From Ophioceras dolichostomum (Eukaryota > Ascomycota > Sordariomycetes > Magnaporthales > Ophioceraceae): a DNA stretch of 64,000 nucleotides. The position numbers and the translations under genes were made by a program. This document shows, piece after piece, positions 21,514-31,252 of this stretch; position 1 is the first letter of the stretch; every line of letters starts with the position of its first letter. The stretch is taken from positions 1 through 64,000 of the forward strand of contig PYST01000114.1 of the NCBI GenBank assembly GCA_003049485.1. The letters are read 5' to 3'. The notes below the pieces were generated by a model. The model was not told the origin of the DNA, did not search any database, and saw nothing but the letters and a program-made list of their open reading frames with translations.

Positions 21514-23011
21514 TCATGCCTTGCCTTGGCGTCTCCCCAACACCCCAGTCTCCCGGTACAACCGCCTGACTGGCCGTGACAATCCCTCAATCTTTATAAT
21601 CCTCGGTCGGCCGTTTGGGAGTTTCAGGACTACAATCCCTCCCCGAAACCTGGCCGATGCGATCAAGCTCGATATCTTTTCTCGATGGAAGTTCGGGTTC
21701 AGGGTGAATTCGAGCCTCCGGAGCAGCGCGTTGATGACACGAACTGGCCAAACGCGCTTCAGCGAGCAGGAAACCGAGCTGGTGGTAGAATACCGTAGTA
21801 ACGTCGGGTATGTTATGCGGTACGGTCGGGTGCATCCCGACTGCATGACTTGCCACGGGAGTGGACGATTGGGCCGCTTGTGCATCATCACTAATATCGC
21901 CGCTAAAAATGGGAGAGGGTTAGGGGCGTCTTGTTCATCGTCCACTCCGCCCTCGTTCTCGCCGGCGGTGCCCTCGTTCTCGCAGGCGGCATCCTCATTC
22001 TCGCCGGCGGCATCCTCGTTCTCGCCGGCGGTGTCCTCGTTCTCGCTGGCGGTGCCCTCGTTCTCGCTGGCGGTGCCCTCGTTCTCCCCGGCAGTACCGT
22101 CATCCTGGATTTTGTCCTTGTTTTTGTTCTTGGACTTGCGCTTCTTCTTCTTGTTCTTGTTCTTTTTCTTTTTTCTTCTTCTTCTTCCCCTTCTTCTTGC
22201 TCTTGACATCGTCTCCATTGTTGTTGGACGAGGATGCAACGGGCTCGGGTTCGTATTCTGGTTCGTATTCTGGTTCGGATTCATGTTCGGATTTAGGTTC
22301 GGGCCTGCTCTCATCCTTTCCCTTCGTATCTGACTCCTCATCGGACTCCTCGACCTGACCATCACTCATAGCCGCCATGCTCGCCACACTCTTCTCTTCA
22401 TTAGGCTTGACATCGTAAAGAGAAGAAACCCGGCCTTGAGGGATCCGAGGCATACCAATTTTGTGGATGGCCCACGTGCGTCTTTCGAAGTCATGCCCGG
22501 CAGCTAAGAGTTCTTTGTATGGTTGAGTACTGTCGATCCGCGCCTGCTCTGATTCGGAAACCTTTCCTAACCAGATGCAATGACAGGGAAATTCCCCCGC
22601 AGATCTGCCCCCGACTTTGAACAGGGACACGAACCGCCTAACGTGGTGAGCGAAGAAAGCCCGCTCCAATGGCCCGTGACAGCGGGGATCAGGTCGCACC
22701 CATCGGTGTGTCCTACGAAGGTAAGTTGAAAGGCAGGTCGACAATGCGAGGATGATATCCCCGCTCGAACTGCTCGGGTTCAGCCATCGGAAGCTTGAGT
22801 CCTCAAAGACTATGGCTTTCGTTGCTGTTTTGAGTTGCCCGTGGAGAATCGGGTTCATATGCAAGAGTCTGATGTATCCATTGGAATTATGGGGGGGAAG
22901 GTTCGGAAGCAGCGTCGATTTGCTATGGGGTTCGACGGCTGGAGGCTCATTGGCGGAAGATTCACTGGTCGCAGCAGGCCCGGGAGTCTCATGTTGTTGA
23001 ATTAGTGTGTG
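21514..23011 (-). CDS. Hypothetical Lys/Glu-rich protein with an apparent frameshift
   Basis: One minus-strand frame is open from after a TGA at 23012-23014 down to 22100. It carries a mixed-composition domain (for example GYIRLLHMNPILHGQLKTA and FAHHVRRFVSLFKVGG), then an acidic stretch with EPEYEPEYEPE and a Lys-rich run. At the Lys run a second frame, +1 relative to the first, becomes the sensible one. It encodes the seven-residue ENEGTAG-type repeat and a basic C-terminal domain ending in RLYRETGVLGRRQGKA (stop at 21514). The switch must fall within about 22110-22200, where AAG and A-rich runs leave both frames open. A 5' splice acceptor near 22988, after CTAAT and ending GAG, is possible, so the true start is unknown. 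I do not recognise the protein. Options are a sequencing indel, a pseudogene, or an unresolved intron. Confidence 0.4.
21952..22098. repeat. 21-bp coding minisatellite, about 7 copies
   Basis: Consecutive units resemble CTCGTTCTCGCCGGCGGTGC plus one base. They differ by a few substitutions, and the 21 bp spacing keeps the reading frame. On the minus strand each unit encodes a seven-residue variant of ENEGTAG or ENEDAAG. The array should vary in copy number between strains. Confidence 0.85.
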
Positions 23012-23410
23012 TCAAAGTTCCCGTCTCCGTCTCTTTCCCCGTCCTCTCATTAGTCGTCGGTGACTCGCGCGCGGAAGAAGGCGGGTTTCCGGAAGCTGGA
23101 GACTGATCTCGGGGCAGAGGAGCGGCATGGAACGAGAGAGTGGATTGAGATGACTAGTCGCTCGCGGAGGTTGAGGGCCGTGGCAGCGACATTGACGATG
23201 CCGGCGATGGATTCTCAGAAGCTGGAGGAGGAAGAGGCAGCGGTGAAGGAGGAGGAGAAGCTTGAGGCAGAGAAGTAATGGTCTGAGGCGCCGAAGGACT
23301 GGCCCGCGCCAATGACTGGCCGCTTACAGAAGGTGCAAGCATGTGAGCCGCGGGTTGCTGCAGTCCTGTTGAGGACGACGATGTCACATACCCTGAAGGG
23401 GCCGAGGGCG

Positions 23411-23673
23411 GAGGTGTCGTCGGCTGCGGCGGAACCGCAGGCAATATCGCCGGGGTTGAAAGCTGTGGCGCTAGGGTCGACGATGATAACAATGGCTGTC
23501 GTGTTCGGGAGCTGGAGCTCGAGGCGAAGGAGCCCTTGGCTGCGGTACACGGGCAGGGGGTGATGGATTGCTGGGGGCTAAAGATGAAGGTGTTGTCGAC
23601 AGTGACGGAGCCGCAGATGCCGCCACCGGTGTTGAAGGCTGTGGCGGCGGCATCGACGACAACGGCATCCGCG
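23411..23673. repeat. Degenerate direct repeat, two copies offset by 177 bp
   Basis: Copies at 23411-23496 and 23588-23673 align by eye along their whole length, sharing GGTGT, CCGCAG, GTTGAA, GCTGTGGCG and TCGACGA in the same order. On the minus strand they encode similar Ser/Pro-rich text, but copy 1 is carried by the frame that ends at 23471 and copy 2 by another frame, which implies an indel between them. Confidence 0.6.
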
Positions 23674-24733
23674 AACGCTCACGAGGCGAGGGATTCTCGG
23701 CCTGCGACTGACTCGGCGCCGACAGCGACGTCGTCAGTGATGGCGGCGAGACATGTTCGGGAGACGGAGGCGAAGGACTCTTCGGCGAGAACTGATCCTC
23801 GGAAGCTGGAGGTCCAAGAGGCCCCCTCAGCCGCGGCGGAATTGGAGGTGGCGACATCGTCTCCGGCAACGCCACTATTGACGCTTGCGGCGGAACCTCC
23901 GACCCAGGACGCGTTGAACGAACCGGGAGGGGAGGAGGCGGGCGCGTCGGTGGAGGCGGTGGAGCAGGAGGAGACGGAGGAGGGGAAGGAAGGGGAAGGG
24001 GAGACGGAGAAGGGGCAGGAGGGAGAGGAGGAGATGGAGGAGGGGTAGGAACGGGGGGAGGCGGCTGCGTCGGTAGAGGCGGTGATGGCGGCATCGACGA
24101 TGACGATGAGGAGCTTTCCCCACCAGCACCTCCAGCACCACCAGAACCAGTGCCACCCCTAGAATGACCCCTGAGGCCCGTTCCCCGCCAATCCGCGAGC
24201 CTCCTGCGAAAAGTGCCAGTCGAAGACAGAGGTGTCCACAGACCCGTAGACGAGCCGTCAGTGCCGTCAGAAGAACCCTCGGAAGGACCTGGAGAAGGGA
24301 GGAATGCGAGCTGCGGCTCCTCTTCTTCTTCGCCCCCTTCCTTCTCGTTCTCCTCGGCCTCGTCGATAGTCGGCATCCCAGGCGGTACACGAACCAGCCA
24401 ACCGCTCGGGGTTCTGCGTAAGCCAGGCCTGCCGACGAGCGGTTTATCGTCCTCGTCCTCGTCCTCGTCCTCAGCCCGATCCTCACACCTACCCTTGCCC
24501 TTCCCCTTTCGCTTGCCCTTGCGCTTAAGGTCCCATTGTCGCAGCCGGCTGCTCCTGCCTCGACCCGAAGGGCCCGCCTCGTGCGACCCATCATCACCAG
24601 CACCACCGACACAACCAGTCCCGCCGGAACCACTACCACGAGGCCGACCGCCACGACCACCCGCCGCATCACCCCCAGGCGGCGCCAGCTGAACAGGGCC
24701 CGCCTCAAACGGGTACTCCAAAAAGTCCCTCAA
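23471..24733 (-). CDS. Hypothetical proline-rich open frame directly after NPC1
   Basis: The frame begins right after the TAG that ends the NPC1 gene and is in the same frame. It is open for 420 codons: a Gly-rich start, a basic KRKGKRKGKGKG stretch, an Asp/Glu run, then SGWLVRVPPGMPTIDEAEEN, a Ser run and some 200 residues dominated by Pro, Ser and Thr. The first credible ATG is at 24376, which would give 301 residues. The reading may really continue in another frame down to about 23154, since the second copy of a repeated segment sits there. Composition bias makes chance open frames likely, and the plus strand is also partly open. It may be a separate disordered protein, part of the locus at 21.5-23.0 kb, or non-coding. 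I see no recognisable domain. Confidence 0.35.
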   Translation of the reverse strand: MRDFLEYPFEAGPVQLAPPGGDAAGGRGGRPRGSGSGGTGCVGGAGDDGSHEAGPSGRGRSSRLRQWDLKRKGKRKGKGKGRCEDRAEDEDEDEDDKPLVGRPGLRRTPSGWLVRVPPGMPTIDEAEENEKEGGEEEEEPQLAFLPSPGPSEGSSDGTDGSSTGLWTPLSSTGTFRRRLADWRGTGLRGHSRGGTGSGGAGGAGGESSSSSSSMPPSPPLPTQPPPPVPTPPPSPPLPPAPSPSPLPLPSPPPSPPAPPPPPTRPPPPLPVRSTRPGSEVPPQASIVALPETMSPPPIPPRLRGPLGPPASEDQFSPKSPSPPSPEHVSPPSLTTSLSAPSQSQAENPSPRERSRMPLSSMPPPQPSTPVAASAAPSLSTTPSSLAPSNPSPPARVPQPRAPSPRAPAPEHDSHCYHRRP

Positions 24734-27700
24734 CTAATCATCGACCTCGGAGTCACTATCCCCCACCCCCGCACCAATAGTAGCCCTATACCGTCTCGCC
24801 GCAAGGTCCTCCTCCAACCCACCCAGGCTCTCCGGATCAACATACCCCTCCCTCCCGCCCACAAGGCTCAGCGCAACCGGCAAGAACACCAACGCATGCG
24901 TCGCCGCGAAGAACACCAGCGCGACCCACACGCGGAAGTAATAAATCTCAAAGATCTTCGACCTCGTGAACGCCAGCACGCAAACGCCCAGCAGCTTCGT
25001 GACCGTGATCCCCGAGAACACCGACCCGCCCACATTCGCCAGCGCCGTCCACGCGCGCGCGTCCCGGCCCCTGAACCGCGACTTGGCGCGCTCCATGAAC
25101 GACCTGGAGGGGAACATGAAAGCCCTTGCGATGTGAGCGCAGAACTCGACCGCGATCCCCACGCAGATCACCAGGTTCACAAGCGTGACCGCGTTCAGCG
25201 ACACGCCCATCAGGACCAGCGCGCCGCAGATGTCGACCAGCGTCATGGCCACCGTGGCCGTCACCACCAAGGCCGTCGGGAGAGAACCCAGGAGTGCGGC
25301 CGAGACGACGAGCACCATGGCCATGGCCGAGCCCAGCAGCGTGAGCGTCAGGCGCACGATGGAGGCGTACTGGTCGAAGAAGATGTAGAAGAGGCTGTAG
25401 GGGAACACGTCGACGCCCGTGCTGACGCGGATGTCGGACGCGATGCGGCGCGCCGAGGCGTGCGCGCGGATGAAGTCCTCCTGGCTGCGCAGCGGGGTGT
25501 GCATCGTGCGGAAGTGGGTGGCCTCGACGGTGTTTTTCACCCCGCCGTCCACCACGACCGCCGAGCCGTAGGACGCCTGTCCGGCGAGCGGGCAGTCGTC
25601 CGTGGTCGGGGAGCGGATGAACTTGTCCAGATAGTAGACGAACTCCTCGCCCTCGGGCATGCCTGACAGGGTGATGCTCCAGGCGGGGTCGCGGTCGGCG
25701 AAGCACGTCTTGCCGTTCTCGACGCAGCACGCGTCGCCGAAGTCCGGGTTGAGCCACTGGAAGAAGTCGTCGATCCAGCTCGCGGTGGGCGAGGCGATGT
25801 AGGACACCTCGGGCCGCTTGCGCTCCTGCTCGAGGATGTTGGTGAGGGACATCTCCTTGCAGGTGGTGAAGCGGGCGCAGATCTCCTGCTGGTGCCCGCG
25901 CTGGGTGAAGTTGGCCCCGCGCGTGACGAAGAACACGGGAGGGCCCGACTCGAAGTAGTCGTACAGGTCGTTGAAGTAGGGAATCAGGTAGGAATCATCC
26001 GGAATGGCGACGCGCTGGTCCAAACCGAGCTGCACCTCGGGGATCAGCGAGATCCCTGCAGTGAAGAAGCCCAAGAAAATAATAATAACAGCCATCTTGA
26101 CCTTCTTGCCGAGAAGCGCCGGCGCGTACGTCTTCCTAATAAACTGCTGCAGCAGGCTCTCGGCGGGCGCGTCGTGGTACCTAGCCCCGAAGCTCCCGTT
26201 CCCGTTAAGATGGATGCGGGCCAACTTGAGCTGCAGGAAGGGCCACAGGTCCATGCGGGAGTCCTCCACACGGTGCTGGTTAAGCGTGAGGAACGACACG
26301 AACATGGTGACCTGCAGCAGGGCGTTGATTAAGACCGCGCCCGCGGCGTAGACGGCGAAGTTGCGCACGGCCGGCATGCCGACGAAGGCGCCCAGCGCGA
26401 ACGACGCCGTCTCGGTCAGGGCCGAAAAGAGGATCGAGGGACCCATGCGGCCCATGGCGCGGGCGATGCGCAGCTCGACCTCCAGGTCCGGGTGGCTGAC
26501 GTTGACGCGCTCGAACTCGTGCACGATGAGGAAGATGTTGTCGACGCCAACAGCGAGGACGATGAAGGGGATCACGTCTACGATGATCAGCGTTGCCTTC
26601 AGACCGAACCAGGAGAAGAGCCCGATGGAGGCCAGGATCGAGAGCAGCACTATGACGATCCCGACGATGCCCAGCCCGAACTTGGACTGCACCAGGAAGA
26701 CGGACTTGTTGCGGAAGAAGTCGCGCCAGCTGAGCGTGGTGGAGCCAAGGGCCAGCGAAGCGTAGAGGAACATAACGAGGTAGCTGATGGCGATGATCTT
26801 AGCGTCCGTGTTGGTAGACTTGTTAAGCTCCTGCTCGAGACTAATCTCGGTCGAGAACGACAGGCGCAGGCCCCTCGCGGCGGCCTCCTCCTGGGCGAGA
26901 AGCAACTCGGCCTTCAGGGCCTCCTCGAAGTCCATAGCGCGTTCCACCTCCGAGGTGCCTTCCGGGAAGTTGTTCAGCACCCAGGTGACGGTAATAGCAG
27001 GGGCGTCGATAACATCTCCGGTCTTCGAGTACCCGCCGAGGATCATGGCCGGCTCGATCGGCTGGCCGTAGTCGGGCCGGCAGTCGACTGGTGACCGTGC
27101 GCAGGAGCGTAGGCGGTCCTTCCACTTCTTGTCGTCGACCAGGTCGGCGTCGTTGCCGTAGTAGGCAGCCACCGACTGCACGATGCAGGCTGACCCCGTA
27201 GGCTTAGCGCACACGTCACGCAGCATGGCGCCGAACTTGGGGCCCTTAAGCTGTTGTACACGGCTCTCGACACCGATCCACCACCTCAGGGTTTCGGGGC
27301 TGAGGACGGGGCCAGGGCCGGAAGGTAGGGTATCGTTCACCAGGAAGATCTGCTCGGGGCGGTAGAAGGGGCCGAAATTCTCATCAAAGAAGGCCTTCTC
27401 CTGTGCCGCAGCCGACGTGGGACTAACCCAGAGCCTAGCCGGGTCCTTCTCGATCTCGAACCTAAAGAGGCCCATTGAGAGCACCGCGACAATAATGAGG
27501 GATGTCAGGATCGTGATGCTCGGGAACCTTGCGGCGGCATGACCGAGCCTGCTGAACGCCGTGTCACACCACACATTGAGCGGGTAGTTGGTCTGCGGCA
27601 GGTCGAGCATCGCGCTGTTCTGCACCAGGTCGCCCTCGTCCTCGTCGTCACTATCCGCGGCGTCCTGGAGCAGCCTGAGCCCCTCGCGCCTCCGCTGGTT

Positions 27701-28696
27701 GTGCTTCTTAAGCAGCAGGCCGCCCGCGACGGTGGCGACGAAGCTGAACAGCAGCACGCCGTACGTGAAAATCGCCGCGAACGAGAGACACGGCAGAGCT
27801 CCAACTCGGCAAGACCCGGCCTCTTCGACGTCGGGCAGATCGGGGCAAACATTGGGGCAGTCGATACACGCGCATCGGAAGTTCGGGTCCTCGTCGTTGC
27901 ACTTCTTGGGCTTCATATCGCGCGCCGCCATGCCCGGCTCCGAGTATTCCCGGGGGAAGTTGATCTGAAAGGGGGACCCTATGGCCTTCTCGTCGCCGAG
28001 GAACTTGAGGAGCTGTGTGTAGTTCTTGGCCCCGCCGCCGATGAGGGCCATCGCGTTCGAGTTCGAGGGGCCGAACTTGACGTCCTTGCAGCTGTCGTAG
28101 AAGCCCGACCCGTACTCGTCCGAGATGAGCTGATCCAGCTCCGTGACCATCTCCTTCCCGCTCTTGACCATCGTTTTTGTCACGTTGATGAACAGCGACT
28201 GGTCGGGAGAGCAGGTAAATGTGCAGAATAGGTTGTAGAAGTTGTCCTTGCAGGCGGGACATGACCCGATGAGCTGGTTCGGTGTCGAGAATTCCGACTT
28301 CAACGCTTCGACCTGTTGGTTAAGGGAGAAGAGAAGGCATGCCCGTTAGCGGGGGACTACGTTCGGGACATCCGGAGTTCGGAGGGGAGGAGAGCGAAGG
28401 GGATCCTGTCGGTACCATACCTGTTCCTTCAGACAGCATACAGGGCCTGTCTCCCATCTTGGCCCGCACAGCTGCACGAGCTCCTTCCGGAGCTCGTCGT
28501 CGGGTTCTTCGGCGGGGCCGTTGTCCACGCAAGGGAGCTGCTTGCCGAACCAGCTCTTAGCACCACACTGGCCTCGGATCGCGCATCGTCCGGCCTCGTG
28601 TATAGGCGTTAATGGTTTGGGGGGATCGTCTTCTCGCGCAAATCCTAGGCCGGCGCCGGCCAGGAGAACCGCGGCCGCGAGGCCGAATCTCGCCAT
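24734..28696 (-). CDS. ncr1: NPC1/Ncr1 sterol transporter (Niemann-Pick C1 homologue)
   Basis: Two exons (28696-28421 and 28312-24734) give 1284 residues, the usual size for fungal Ncr1. The intron is 28313-28420 (donor GTATGG, acceptor CAACAG). The protein moves sterols through the vacuolar or lysosomal membrane. The start MARFGLAAAVLLAGAGLGFA is a signal peptide. The Cys-rich luminal NPC1_N domain follows, with CCLKEQ joined to VEALKSEF across the intron and then SCPACKDNFYNLFCTFTCSP. The sterol-sensing domain spans roughly residues 598-766 and includes IPFIVLAVGVDNIFLIVHEF. A second Patched-like membrane block lies near 1080-1160 (LVNLVICVGIAVEFCAHIAR). The acidic C-terminus ends GVGDSDSEVDD at a TAG, after which the same frame stays open for more than 1.2 kb. 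Confidence 0.96.
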
Positions 28697-29788
28697 GGTG
28701 GCAGGGAGAGTAAGGGAGGGAGGCCGATGCCGCAGGCAGGCAGCTCGGAAACCGGGGAGACTCGGCAACCAGGGAGACCAGATAGGATCAGCTGACTCTG
28801 GTTAATGGTAAGGACCTGGGGGACAAGGGGAAACGAATAAAGAATGAGTGGACGGAGCGGTGATTTAAAGCTGCTTGTTTGCTCCGATGTTGCGTAGCAT
28901 AGATGGAGAGCTATGGGAAATGATGGATGTTGTTTGATGGATGGTTTCGAAACAGGTCACCGATGACGCTGGCGGCCTGGCTACTTCGGCCAAGTGGTGA
29001 GCGGGATTGGGCTTGGAGCTTCCGGTTGCGACAGATGGAGGGGGCCACGAGCTGGTCAGAGCTTCCGGTTCCTGGACGCTGTTTGGCCAGTTCTGATCAT
29101 GTGCGTCACTGATCTCGAGGTCTGGATGTTGGCTCAGGCCGTCATCTCCACTTTTTACTGCGCTTTGATTGCCTGCAGGCGCCACCCTGTGCAGCGTTCC
29201 TGGATTTCGGATCCTGGTGTGGTCTCTGGAGTTCCTATTCCTTGGCAGCAAGCAGGCAGCTGATATGCAGAATGTGACTGAGGATGGGAAGGAAATTCTG
29301 AAAGTCTCAAACATAAAGTCGTGTTTTATCCTATTGATGCAAACTGTAATGCGTCAAAGGCTATGGGTACATATACGCCTTCCTACAGTCGCGAGCTGCC
29401 GGCAGTACGTGGAATGGGAAGGCTGAGTCCTTCCCAGTTATTGACCACATCTATTAAGCGCAAGGCAAGGCCGTCTTCTAAATACTTTCGGCTGCCTGCC
29501 GTCCGTCTTGCCCATATCACACTCCCTCAAAGCTGTAAGGTCATAATCGATACGCCGTAGACAGATGGTAGCAAGTGATACTCCAATCCGATGCTCTCGG
29601 ATATCATTAGCCTAAGTCCACAACACCAAACACGAACACAACCACAAGGTTTACTTGCGAAACCCTCTAACCGGAAGTCCGGAACCATAATATCGTCCGT
29701 TATACAAACTCCGAGTCCTCTACTCCAAGGTTCGCTCTAGATGAGACGGGGAAAGGAAAGGAGCAGGCACGAAGGAGAGAGAAAAGCA
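28697..29788. other. Intergenic region between NPC1 and the SMR-protein gene
   Basis: Promoter side of NPC1 and 3' flank of the SMR-protein gene. No domain-bearing frame was found on either strand. Confidence 0.5.
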
Positions 29789-31252
29789 TCACCGAAGTGT
29801 CGTCTTACTCCTCCCCGAAACGACAAACTGTCCCGTCTCGACCTGGACGGCCCACCCCTCCTTCGACAGCGCCGGCAGCACGGCCTGCCGCATCTTCGAC
29901 ACGCCCCCGGCGCTGTGGTTCCCCTGTCCCGTGACGATGACGAGCGGCGACCTCTTTGCGGCGCGGGTGGTGCCCTCCTCGGAGTCCGACACGGCGCGCC
30001 ACCAGGCCCGGCAGCGCTCGAGCGCGATCTCCACGCCGTGCACGACCGGCACGCCGTGCAGGTCAACGGAGCGCTCCGTGGACTGCGAGTCGACGAGCGC
30101 GACCGACTCGGCGCGGGACAGGTCCTGGACGGCGGCCATCTGCGCGTGGCCCCGCTCGGCGTACACCACCGCCGCGTTGAAGAGCAGCGGGTTCGACTTG
30201 CCCTTGCGGTAGGCCGAGTGCGCGGTCTCGAAGGAGTGCTCGGCCAACGCGCGCAGGGTGGCGGCGGATGGGGTCGGCGGCGGCTGGGTGGAGGCCTGGT
30301 CGCCGAGGCGGAGGGGGCCGGCGGGCTTCTTGCGGGTTGGGACGGTCTGCCAGCCGTCGTCGACGGCGGTGGCTCCCATCGTCGTCGTGGGGGTCGGTTC
30401 GGAAACTGGGCTGGGGAGGGAGACGGTAGAGACGTTGCTCGGTGTCCGCGGGATCAGACCGCTCAGAGCCGGCGTAGGCGCGGAGGTCGGTGGCGCCGAA
30501 GCAGGAACGCCGACTAGGTCGGCTGGTTTCAGTGTGTACGCCATGTTCAGTCCGAGGTTGGCCTTGGCAGCCTCTGACGACGACTGGCCACCTAATGCAA
30601 ATGGAGGTCAGCACTGCCTTGTCATCATCTGGTCACATCTATTTGATTCTTGTGATCTCGCACCTTTCTTCCTCTTCCGCTTGCTCTTGCCGGGTCGGCC
30701 GCCATCTTCCAGGGGATCGAAAGCTCCATCGATCCCGCGTGGACGCTGGCCGGTCTCCTCGAGATACTGGATGTTGAGCAGGGCGGATAAGGCCTTATCG
30801 AAGTCTCCGCCTGACTGCTTAAGCTCCCACTTGATGTCGTAAGGCTTGATCGAGGGGAACATGGAGCACAGATGTGCCTCCTTCTCGTCGTTCGGAATGT
30901 CAGCGCCCTGCCCTTCCGCGTCGGAGGTAGCGGGCGCCGGATACGAGAGGTCTCCCGACGTGGTGGTGCGAGAGGCCGCCTCTGACGAGACCAGACGCGA
31001 AGACTCCTCGTCGGTGGGGTGGGAGGCGGACGAGCCCGGGAGGAGGGCATCGCGCTGCTGCAGGCTCAGTCCATCTTCAAGGTCCTTGGCGAGGCCCGCG
31101 ACGTCCGGCCCGTAGCAGGACGCCTCCTCCGCCTCAACGTCAACAGAGAGCTGCGACAGCGCTCTCCTAGCGCTCTCGTGGTCGGTGCTGAGCTCATAGT
31201 CCCCCAGGATCGCGAGGATGAGACTCTCTTCGAGATACGGGCGGAATTCGGC
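29789..31252 (-). CDS. CUE/DUF1771/SMR-domain protein (5' exon unresolved)
   Basis: Two exons are clear: 31252-30664 and 30591-29789 (intron 30592-30663, donor GTGCGA, acceptor ATTAG). They encode 463 residues. The first exon opens as AEFRPYLEESLILAILGDYE after an acceptor-like AATCAG, so a short upstream exon with the ATG is missing from this model. An ATG at 31450 with a donor near 31362 is possible but weak. A CUE-like helical segment lies in LCSMFPSIKPYDIKWELKQS. Further on come DUF1771 (HSAYRKGKSNPLLFNAA) and the SMR domain with VDLHGV, VIVTGQGNHSAGG and the C-terminal VETGQFVVSG. SMR domains bind or cleave nucleic acid. CUE plus SMR proteins in eukaryotes act in mRNA quality control on stalled ribosomes (the Cue2/N4BP2 type), so that role is a reasonable inference. 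Confidence 0.85.

Noticed and set aside
30600..31050. Second minus-strand frame in the SMR-protein gene
   Set aside because: It is a shadow of exon 1; the chosen frame carries the CUE-like and downstream conserved domains.
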